A stretch of 19,825 nt of DNA, taken from NCBI GenBank assembly GCA_947253285.1, contig CAMXXV010000009.1, forward strand, positions 1 to 19,825, given 5' to 3'. The stretch comes from an uncultured Candidatus Saccharibacteria bacterium (lineage in GTDB: Bacteria; Patescibacteriota; Saccharimonadia; Saccharimonadales; Saccharimonadaceae). Positions 5,898-11,071 of the stretch are shown one piece after another. The position numbers and the translations under genes were made by a program. The notes beneath the pieces are model-generated. The model saw nothing but the letters and a program-made list of their open reading frames with translations. It ran no database searches and had not been told where the DNA came from. Position 1 is the stretch's first letter, and the number at the start of each line of letters is the position of its first letter.

Positions 5898-6409
5898 TTC
5901 TTGTTGCTCCTTACTATTACACTCAAGTTACGACCGGCCATAGTAGCCTTGTTGTCGGCCACGGCATCTTCGGCGAGCTCTTCAAGAATACGCTTTAATA
6001 GCGCCTGTCCGACCTCTGGATGAGCCATTTCGCGACCACGAAACATCAATTGAATTTTGACCTTGTCGCCGTCTAATAAGAACTTGCGGATCTTGCGTAG
6101 CTTAATTTCTAAATCGTTCTGGCCAATTTTGAGGCCGAGGCGAATTTGTTTAAGTTCACTGACATGGGCGTTCTTTTTGTTACGCTGCTGTTCCTTCATC
6201 TTTTGGTACTGGTATTTACCCCAGTCGATGATTTTCGCAACAGGTGGCACCGCAGTCGGTGAGATTTCTACTAGGTCAAGACCGGCCTCACGAGCGCGTT
6301 TGAGGGCGTCATTCTTCGACATAATGCCGAGCTGAGCACCACTTTCATCAATCACACGTAGCTCTTTGGCACGGATCTCGCCATTTATCCGAATTGATTT
6401 GCTGGCTAT
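5885..6409 (-). CDS. infC: Translation initiation factor IF-3, probable AUA start
   Basis: IF-3 binds the 30S subunit, keeps subunits apart and proofreads the initiation codon. The protein shows the N-domain (INGEIRAKELRVIDESGAQLG), the linker-side block LDLVEISPTAVPPVAKIIDWGKYQY and the C-domain (KQIRLGLKIGQNDLEIKLRKIRKFL, VKIQLMFRGREM). The first standard start codon in frame is GTG at 6355, but it lies after the conserved INGEIRAKEL block. An in-frame TAA lies at 6413-6415, and no ATG, GTG or TTG occurs between it and that GTG. The best start is ATA at 6409-6407, six bases after TAAGGA, giving 174 aa, a normal length. The E. coli infC start is AUU, which lets IF-3 limit its own synthesis; the same logic fits here. 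It is preceded by tRNA-Asn and overlaps rpmI by 13 bases. Confidence 0.95.
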   Translation of the reverse strand: MASKSIRINGEIRAKELRVIDESGAQLGIMSKNDALKRAREAGLDLVEISPTAVPPVAKIIDWGKYQYQKMKEQQRNKKNAHVSELKQIRLGLKIGQNDLEIKLRKIRKFLLDGDKVKIQLMFRGREMAHPEVGQALLKRILEELAEDAVADNKATMAGRNLSVIVRSNKKCQK

Positions 6410-6425
6410 GGTTTATCCTTACCTG

Positions 6426-6440
6426 AATTATATTATTATA
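6426..6440 (-). promoter_or_regulatory. Possible secondary promoter for infC
   Basis: Directly after the tRNA, two TATAAT copies lie in tandem (TATAATAATATAAT on the minus strand). No clear -35 is seen. A start here would leave a leader of only about 10-20 nt for infC. The sequence may instead just be an AT-rich spacer where the tRNA is processed out. Confidence 0.3.
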
Positions 6441-6515
6441 TGGCTCCGGAGGCCGGATTCGAACCGGCGACCAATTGATTAACAGTCAACTGCGCTACCG
6501 CTGCGCTACTCCGGA
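6441..6515 (-). tRNA. tRNA-Asn (GTT), CCA encoded
   Basis: 75 nt fold into a full cloverleaf: acceptor TCCGGAG/CTCCGGA, D stem GCGC/GCGC, anticodon loop CTGTTAA with GTT at plus positions 6481-6483 (read as AAC on plus), and a T arm GCCGG TTCGAAT CCGGC. It ends GCCA, so the CCA tail is genomically encoded. It lies between a strong promoter and infC and is probably co-transcribed with the ribosomal operon. Confidence 0.97.
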
Positions 6516-6541
6516 ATGTTCACGTTTAACACGCACCTATA

Positions 6542-6570
6542 ATTATATAGAATGCGTGCGCCGGCGTCAA
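6542..6570 (-). promoter_or_regulatory. Promoter of the tRNA-Asn-infC-rpmI-rplT operon
   Basis: On the minus strand TTGACG (6570-6565) and TATAAT (6547-6542) are separated by exactly 17 bp. The start would be near 6535, about 20 bases before the tRNA. Confidence 0.85.
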
Positions 6571-6598
6571 TAGTTTTTTCGATAATTTTTGTATTTTT

Positions 6599-6618
6599 AT
6601 ACTTATATATATAAGTAT
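6599..6618. repeat. Perfect 20-bp AT palindrome between comM and the tRNA promoter
   Basis: ATACTTATATATATAAGTAT equals its own reverse complement. It lies 14 bases past the comM stop and upstream of the tRNA/infC promoter. No T-run follows on the minus strand, so it is not a typical terminator; a dimeric operator or a weak hairpin is possible. Confidence 0.5.
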
Positions 6619-6631
6619 GTGGTGCGGCGGG

Positions 6632-8125
6632 CTAGCTGAGGGTGACTTGGCGATACTGGATGGCTTCGGCCATGTCGCCAACTTGCACGCTGTCGTGGCC
6701 GGCGAGGTCGGCGATGGTGGTCGCGACGCGCATCAGCTTAAAGTAAGAGCGGGCGGAGAGGCTCATTTTTTCGGTCGCTGTCAGGAGTAGTTGGCTGGCG
6801 GCGTCGTCAAACTGAATGAGCTGCTTGAGCTGTCGGTTAGTGAGGCTGGCGTTGAAGCAGTGCTGGCGGGCGGCTTGGCGGTTGGTGGCGTCCGCGATGG
6901 CCTGACGGTAGGTGTGGGCGAGCGGTGTGGTGCTGCGCTTGCCGAGGTCGCACTGGGGTACGCGGCTAACTTGGATGAAGATATCGATGCGGTCGAGTAG
7001 TGGGCCGGAAATCTTCTTTTGGTAATTGGCGATGAGCTGCGGTGTACAAGTGCACTCGTGGTCGGGGTCGTTGAAGTAGCCGCACGGGCAGGGGTTCATG
7101 GTGGCGAGCAGCATAAAGTTAGCGGGATAGGTGGCCTTGCCACTGGCGCGACTGATGTGAATCACGTGGTCTTCGAGCGGCTGGCGTAGCGACTCAAGAG
7201 TGTGCTTGCTAAACTCGGGCATTTCGTCGAGGAAGAGCACGCCGTTGTGGGCGAGGGATATCTCGCCCGGCATCAGGTTGGTGCCGCCGCCGGTCAGGGC
7301 AACGTGCGAAGCAGTATGGTGCGGCGAGCGGAACGGGCGGGTGGTAATAATGTCGTCAGACTCACTGGCTAGCGAGTAGAGCTTGGTGGTCTCGAGAATC
7401 TCGTCGTCAGTGAGTGGCGGCAATAGCCCAGGCAGGGATTTAGCCAACATCGTTTTGCCCGACCCAGGAGGGCCAACGAACAAGATATTGTGATGGCCGG
7501 CGGCGGCGATTTCAAGCGCGCGCTTGGCAACTTCCTGCCCATAGATGTCGTCGAGCAGGTCTAAATTAGTACAAGTATTTTGTACAACGTGCGGCTCGGC
7601 GGGAGGCAATACTTTTTCGCCCATTAAATGCTGAACTACACTATTAAGTGTGGTAGCTCCTACTACATTGGCATTTGGAATTAGCGCAGCTTGCGCACTA
7701 TTGGCTTGTGGCACAATAACTTGCTTGAAGCGCTTGCCCGTGGCACACTCGGCGAGGCTTAACGCGCCGCGAATTGGTTGCAAACTGCCATCCAAACCCA
7801 ATTCTCCGATAAATAGTGTGTTTTTAACATCAGCTTGCTGTAGTTGGTCGCTGGCAATTAAAATTGACAACGCAATTGCGAGGTCGAGATGCGAGCCATC
7901 CTTTGCCACAGAGGCGGGTAAGAGGTTGATGGTGACGCGCTTGGTTGGGAACTTAAAACCAGAGTTAGTGATAGCGGCGCGGACGCGCTCGCGTGATTCG
8001 TTGATGGATTTGTCGGCTAAACCGACGATGTTGAACGCGGGTAAACCATTGGTGATATAGCATTCGGCCGTGACTGCAACGCTGTCAAACCCCTTGATAA
8101 CCGCTGTGGCTGTGCGTGCGATCAT
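6632..8125 (-). CDS. comM: ComM/YifB-family Mg-chelatase-like AAA+ ATPase
   Basis: 497 residues, normal for the family. The N-terminal ChlI-like domain (1-170) has CYITNGLPAFNIVGLAD and RVRAAITNSG. The AAA+ module has Walker A GPPGSGKT (218-225), Walker B VLFLDE (296-301), and GPLLDRID (374-381) as the likely arginine-finger region. A four-Cys insert MNPCPCGYF...ECTC (343-360) is typical of YifB proteins. In Vibrio, ComM is a hexameric helicase that promotes branch migration when incoming DNA is integrated during transformation. The same role is inferred here. The ATG follows a -10 by only nine bases, so the mRNA is probably leaderless. It stands alone, divergent from the tmRNA gene. Confidence 0.92.
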   Translation of the reverse strand: MIARTATAVIKGFDSVAVTAECYITNGLPAFNIVGLADKSINESRERVRAAITNSGFKFPTKRVTINLLPASVAKDGSHLDLAIALSILIASDQLQQADVKNTLFIGELGLDGSLQPIRGALSLAECATGKRFKQVIVPQANSAQAALIPNANVVGATTLNSVVQHLMGEKVLPPAEPHVVQNTCTNLDLLDDIYGQEVAKRALEIAAAGHHNILFVGPPGSGKTMLAKSLPGLLPPLTDDEILETTKLYSLASESDDIITTRPFRSPHHTASHVALTGGGTNLMPGEISLAHNGVLFLDEMPEFSKHTLESLRQPLEDHVIHISRASGKATYPANFMLLATMNPCPCGYFNDPDHECTCTPQLIANYQKKISGPLLDRIDIFIQVSRVPQCDLGKRSTTPLAHTYRQAIADATNRQAARQHCFNASLTNRQLKQLIQFDDAASQLLLTATEKMSLSARSYFKLMRVATTIADLAGHDSVQVGDMAEAIQYRQVTLS

Positions 8126-8134
8126 AATACTAAC

Positions 8135-8143
8135 ATTATAGCA
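8135..8143 (-). promoter_or_regulatory. Extended -10 promoter of comM, leaderless transcript likely
   Basis: On the minus strand TGCTATAAT (8143-8135) ends nine bases before the comM ATG (8125). A start about 7 nt downstream falls at or within 2-3 bases of the ATG, and no Shine-Dalgarno fits in that space. Confidence 0.65.
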
Positions 8144-8163
8144 CTTATGGTTATCTGGCGCCC

Positions 8164-8192
8164 TTGGCGCGCCGAGGCGGGTGTGTTAAGAT
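8164..8192 (+). promoter_or_regulatory. Promoter of tmRNA
   Basis: TTGGCG (8164-8169) and TAAGAT (8187-8192) are 17 bp apart, with an extended -10 TGT at 8184-8186. The expected start at about 8199-8203 matches the 5' end of the tmRNA. Confidence 0.7.
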
Positions 8193-8202
8193 AAGGGTAT
8201 CT

Positions 8203-8624
8203 GGGGCTGAATATGCTTTGACAGATGGAATTTAACAGGGTAATTTGCGAGTAGTTGATCACTTACAATCACATAATAAATGCAAAATCACGTTTGCAGG
8301 CATTTGTAGCCAGCGTCAAGGATGCTTTTGCTCCTAAGCTAGCTGCAGTTGCAGTCGCTGCCTAGTTTTACACTAGTTTTTTTATTTTCGCAGCCCATCC
8401 TAACGCCGACGCAAGATAGGCGTTCTGGGGTGTCATAGCTATGTTGCTTAGCCAGTAGAGGCGTTTTGCCGCCCTCTGCGGTGAAATCCAACGCAAATCA
8501 GCACCAATTCATCGTTGTTACTTGATAAGAATTGGCCTGACCTCAGTTTTGCAAGTAACTAGGCTTCGTAGATGATTATCAGGTTACCATTTGGACGCGG
8601 GGTCGGTACCCGCCAGCTCCACCA
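8203..8624 (+). ncRNA. ssrA: Transfer-messenger RNA (tmRNA)
   Basis: This 422-nt RNA rescues stalled ribosomes by acting first as tRNA-Ala and then as a short mRNA. The 5' end GGGGCTGAATATGCTTTGAC and the 3' end CCAGCTCCACCA form the tRNA-like half (GGGGCTG 8203-8209 with CAGCTCC 8614-8620, CCA encoded). The tag frame probably runs GCA 8282 to TAG 8363-8365, 27 codons ending AVAVAA, hydrophobic as expected for a degron. This is longer than the E. coli tag of about 10. The T loop reads GTCGGTA between GCGGG and CCCGC, departing from the usual TTCRA motif. It has its own promoter and terminator. Confidence 0.95.
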
Positions 8625-8638
8625 GACATTATCAGAGG

Positions 8639-8662
8639 CAGGGCAGTGTAGCCCTGTTTTTT
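8639..8662 (+). terminator. Intrinsic terminator of tmRNA
   Basis: Stem CAGGGC (8639-8644)/GCCCTG (8651-8656) with a six-base loop is followed by TTTTTT. Confidence 0.85.
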
Positions 8663-8733
8663 GTTCGGCCAAGTTTTCCCCAGAATTCGGCTACAATGTA
8701 GTAAAAATTACCAAAATAAGGCTATAAAAAATG

Positions 8734-8762
8734 TTGACAGTCTTTTTAGAGTGGTCTATTAT
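8734..8762 (+). promoter_or_regulatory. Strong promoter of a small-RNA candidate
   Basis: A perfect -35 TTGACA (8734-8739) and -10 TATTAT (8757-8762) are separated by 17 bp. No gene of normal size follows; the transcript would end at the terminator near 8880. Confidence 0.75.
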
Positions 8763-8768
8763 TAAAGT

Positions 8769-8880
8769 AGCTTATGAATAAAAAATATATTCATAAGCAG
8801 CGCACACAAAAATAAACATTATTAACTACATAAATCTATCTTCTTGAACGACCAGTAATTCTCGCAGCTGGTCGTTTTTT
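8769..8880 (+). ncRNA. Candidate small RNA of about 110 nt
   Basis: It starts at a consensus promoter and ends in an intrinsic terminator, AACGACCAG (8847-8855)/CTGGTCGTT (8868-8876) followed by six T. The 5' end is a perfect 11-bp hairpin, GCTTATGAATA (8770-8780)/TATTCATAAGC (8788-8798), with an A-rich loop. An A-rich single-stranded stretch lies between. A 13-codon frame (ATG 8774 to TAA 8813-8815, basic, no Shine-Dalgarno) is embedded in the first hairpin, so a tiny peptide is the alternative. No known RNA family was recognised. Confidence 0.6.
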
Positions 8881-8974
8881 GATTTTGTCGTAAATTAAGC
8901 CATTAATTTATTGTCCGAGGCCTTATTTTGGCTATTAGACGCCTTCAGGGCGCCATTTTGAACTAAAATGCCAT

Positions 8975-9031
8975 GAAAAAATGAACACAACTTAATTCCA
9001 GCCGGCTTGCGCGGCTTAGTTGTGCATTTTT
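8975..9031. terminator. Possible bidirectional terminator
   Basis: A compound hairpin, CACAACT (8986-8992)/AGTTGTG (9018-9024) enclosing AGCCG (9000-9004)/CGGCT (9012-9016), is followed by ATTTTTA on the plus strand. It is preceded by a run of six A, which is a T-run on the minus strand. It could stop transcripts from both sides, though no clear minus-strand gene ends here. Confidence 0.4.
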
Positions 9032-9346
9032 AGGCCTTGGCATGGCATTTGGTGTGCCAATGCTTATATTTTGTAAGCTTGGCTACCGATGAATGCGTTT
9101 AGTGCTTGCGTCGGAGACGATTTGAATGTTTAATTTGACTTTAAAGGCAGACGTGACTAGCTTGCGTGGATGGTTCGATGGTTTTAGAAAAGCTTAAACG
9201 GCTAAGCGGATGGATTAGCGTGGGTGTGGCATTAATTTAATCGCCGTGACGGCGGTTAGCTAGACTGGTTAAATTGGGCGGGATTTGGCGAGCTTAAATG
9301 GTAACGGTTGAGCCCGAATTAGGTGTGCTGGGACGTTGTGAAAAAC

Positions 9347-9384
9347 TTGACGTCAAATAAAAATAACTAGAATATGTACATATT
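9347..9384. promoter_or_regulatory. Two adjacent palindromes, possible operator
   Basis: TTGACGTCAA (9347-9356) and AATATGTACATATT (9371-9384) are both perfect palindromes, 14 bp apart. They stand about 95 bp upstream of the TTGACA of the promoter at 9477. Binding by dimeric regulators is conceivable but unproven. Confidence 0.3.
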
Positions 9385-9476
9385 TACAACACCAAATACA
9401 CCAAAAGCTAAACTTAAGCATAACCAGCTACTAGATAAACGTTATAAAAATAACAATATAAAGTGCGCTAAAATAG

Positions 9477-9505
9477 TTGACATAAGCGCTAAAATTTGAT
9501 AGACT
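9477..9505 (+). promoter_or_regulatory. Promoter pointing into the 9.5-9.9 kb region
   Basis: A perfect -35 TTGACA (9477-9482) and -10 TAGACT (9500-9505) are 17 bp apart, with an extended -10 TGA at 9497-9499. Confidence 0.55.
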
Positions 9506-9511
9506 TAAATC

Positions 9512-9920
9512 AAGCTTGAAAGACAAAAAGACAAGCAAACAAAAATTAAACAATTTAACAAAAGTTCGCTTCAAAGTTGTCACCAATCCAGCTTGTACAT
9601 TACCCATTAAACAAACAGAACAAACAAAAATAGATGATTGATAAGGTCATCGACACCGACCATCACTGGTTTTAAAGTGAGAACGCAGCCCCATAAGTCG
9701 CTCTTCCATAAAACTAGTTTGTTTGCAGCAGGAATGACGGTCTTAGCCTCGCGGCAAAGAGTACTTTGCGTTAGTGTGCGGCTAGTGCCGTCACTCTGTT
9801 GCAAACATGCGTCGAGCGGAGGCGCTCTCTAGGAGCGCTTAGCTCCGCAGATATGCTCCCGAACGGGAGCGGTCAGTGAAAGGTTGTTGGCTGTGCTACC
9901 GGTGACTCGCGCCCTTTTTT
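9512..9920 (+). ncRNA. Possible long structured non-coding RNA
   Basis: Downstream of a good promoter lie about 400 bases with no credible frame. The first third is A-rich and unstructured. The last third has strong hairpins: GCGGAG-GCGCTC (9816-9827) with GAGCGC (9833-9838) and CTCCGC (9843-9848), a 12-bp stem with a four-base bulge, then GCTCCC (9855-9860)/GGGAGC (9865-9870) with loop GAAC. A T-run (CCCTTTTTTAG, about 9914-9922) could mark the end, though no clear stem directly precedes it. No known family was recognised. A 65-residue minus-strand frame at 9607-9804 has no start signal or recognisable features. Confidence 0.35.
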
Positions 9921-9960
9921 AGATTTTAGTTTGGCGGATGAGCTTGTCGCACTTTAGACT

Positions 9961-10014
9961 TCACCAATTTGTGCAGCCAGCGGCCTCTCTTATAGTACTT
10001 TTCCTGACACTCAT
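9961..10014 (-). CDS. Possible 17-residue peptide with a strong Shine-Dalgarno
   Basis: On the minus strand AGGAGG (CCTCC at 10023-10027 on plus) lies eight bases before an ATG at 10014, opening MSVRKSTIREAAGCTNW and a TGA stop. The start lies in a small hairpin (CTGACA/TGTCAG). A hairpin GCGGG/CCCGC (10055-10071) and a palindromic -10-like site (10103-10114) lie upstream. Most genes in the window have weaker Shine-Dalgarno sites. A chance match is quite possible. Confidence 0.2.
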   Translation of the reverse strand: MSVRKSTIREAAGCTNW

Positions 10015-10102
10015 GTCAGTTACCTCCTCTCCTCCATCTCTTCGGGGTAGTAGGGCGGGCTCGGTTCCCGCAAACCTTGAGCATATTGCCTTACTGCCCC
10101 AA

Positions 10103-10119
10103 ATTCTATAGAATATAAG
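10103..10119 (+). promoter_or_regulatory. -10 region of the small membrane protein gene, containing a 12-bp palindrome
   Basis: ATTCTATAGAAT (10103-10114) is a perfect palindrome containing TATAGA on both strands, followed by TATAAG (10114-10119). Either -10 would place the start within a few bases of the ATG at 10124, so a leaderless or near-leaderless mRNA is likely. The palindrome could also fire towards the minus strand. Confidence 0.4.
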
Positions 10120-10123
10120 CATA

Positions 10124-10528
10124 ATGAGGTGCAAAAATCTTATTTACACAGCAGTCGCTAGCTTTCTGGTGTCCGTTTTGGCGTTAGTGGCGGTGCTGAA
10201 TTTGACTAGCCCAGATACGAGCGGCCTTGCTGGTATCTTGCTAGTCTTCTTTTTAATTTATATGGCGTCACTTGGGGTGATTATGTTTCTTGCCACATTG
10301 GGATACTACTCATATCGGCTTATTCGGCCGTTGCCGGCGTCGGCGTTGGCGGGGACTAAGCAAGCGCTTTATTATCGGCGACTAGTCGCTATCTGTGTCA
10401 TCTTAAGCTTTGTGCCAATTGTCTTAATGTCATTCAATTCCATTGGAAAACTAGGGTTACTTGATGTCATTTTGATAACAATTACGGAAGCTTTAGCGAT
10501 TTTGTACACAATGAAGCGCTTAAAATAA
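10124..10528 (+). CDS. Small four-helix membrane protein of unknown function
   Basis: 134 residues with four hydrophobic segments: about 7-28 (IYTAVASFLVSVLALVAVL), 35-62 (LAGILLVFFLIYMASLGVIMFL), 88-103 (LVAICVILSFVPIVLM) and 112-128 (LLDVILITITEALAILY). A basic loop (YYSYRLIRPL, YYRR) follows the second helix and a basic end (MKRLK) the last. This fits a small integral membrane protein with both ends probably inside. No family was recognised. No Shine-Dalgarno precedes the ATG; the -10 lies right next to it. It is on the same strand as, and just ahead of, the promoter for the TraG/VirB4-like ATPase unit. A functional link is speculative. Confidence 0.7.
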   Translation: MRCKNLIYTAVASFLVSVLALVAVLNLTSPDTSGLAGILLVFFLIYMASLGVIMFLATLGYYSYRLIRPLPASALAGTKQALYYRRLVAICVILSFVPIVLMSFNSIGKLGLLDVILITITEALAILYTMKRLK

Positions 10529-10592
10529 GCCAAAATAAGTGATAATTATACAACAAAAAGCTGTAAAAAATTGTATTCAATTAACGTGTTTA

Positions 10593-10601
10593 TGCTATAA
10601 T
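10593..10601 (+). promoter_or_regulatory. Extended -10 promoter of the ATPase unit
   Basis: TGCTATAAT (10593-10601) ends eight bases before the ATG at 10610, so transcription should start at or just before the start codon. A weak -35 TTGTAT (10571-10576) has 19-bp spacing. Confidence 0.65.
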
Positions 10602-10609
10602 AGCGGTAT

Positions 10610-11068
10610 ATGGCACCAACAAACAATCAACCACGTTTTGAACAAATACCAAGACCTGCTGTCCAACCAAATATGATGCCACAACAGCCGGGTAATTTTG
10701 TGGTGCCGAACTACAATGCGCAAGCTAATAATTTTAATGTTGACCCTGCTCGTGCTCGGGCGGAGCAAATTGCTCGAATTGAACAGGCCGCCATGGCGGC
10801 AGAGCAGGTGGCGCAACCACCACAACAACCAGTGGCAGCCACTCCTGCGCCTAGTACCAGTCAGCCAACTTCTGGCGTGACTGCGTCTGACCCAGATGAC
10901 GCTGCGGATTCAGATAAAATTGAACGTGAATGGGTGGGCAAGGTGAAGGCTGAGATTGCTAATAGCACTAAGGACCCCTATACGGAGCAGATGAATATTT
11001 CCGCCATGATGCGTGATTATGTTAAGAAACGGTTTGGGAGAATCGTGGGCCAAGCGCCAAAGTTGTAG
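10610..11068 (+). CDS. P/Q/N-rich protein of unknown function, partner of the downstream ATPase
   Basis: 152 residues. Residues 1-~90 are low-complexity, rich in Pro, Gln, Asn, Met and Ala (NNQPRF, QPNMMPQQPG, QPPQQPVAATPAPS). Residues ~98-150 are a charged, probably helical domain (EREWVGKVKAEIANSTKDPYTEQ, then MMRDYVKKRFGRIVG). I recall similar short 'W..K....I..T..DPY.q......L...Y.kkRfg' domains in other Patescibacteria near secretion-type ATPases, but this is not a named family here. There is no signal peptide or membrane helix, so it is likely cytoplasmic. The stop is only three bases before the ATPase ATG, so the two are almost certainly co-translated. The ATPase C-tail has the same P/Q/N/M-rich character, suggesting that the two proteins contact each other or a shared partner. 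The mRNA is probably leaderless. Confidence 0.75.
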   Translation: MAPTNNQPRFEQIPRPAVQPNMMPQQPGNFVVPNYNAQANNFNVDPARARAEQIARIEQAAMAAEQVAQPPQQPVAATPAPSTSQPTSGVTASDPDDAADSDKIEREWVGKVKAEIANSTKDPYTEQMNISAMMRDYVKKRFGRIVGQAPKL

Positions 11069-11071
11069 AGT

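Larger units (their letters stand above)
8881..9476. other. Gene-free intergenic stretch
   Basis: No convincing frame on either strand. It holds a hairpin flanked by A6 and T5 (see the separate entry), a 9-bp hairpin TAATCGCCG/CGGCGGTTA (9238-9257), and two palindromes near 9347-9384. Base composition drifts from GT-rich to A-rich towards the right. No tRNA, DnaA-box cluster or CRISPR-like repeat is seen. Confidence 0.4.

Noticed and set aside
9607..9804. 65-residue minus-strand frame
   Set aside because: It has no ribosome-binding site or promoter, its composition is unremarkable, and it overlaps a stretch that looks like non-coding RNA on the other strand.
10055..10071. T-arm of a tRNA (GCGGG-CTCGGTT-CCCGC)
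   Set aside because: No matching acceptor, anticodon or D arm exists at the right distances on either strand; it is only a hairpin.
8881..10123. DGR template repeat or reverse transcriptase in the large intergenic region
   Set aside because: No near-copy of the 3184-3312 segment was seen on either strand, and no frame encodes reverse-transcriptase motifs. The A-rich part (9360-9640) does not match the VR framework.
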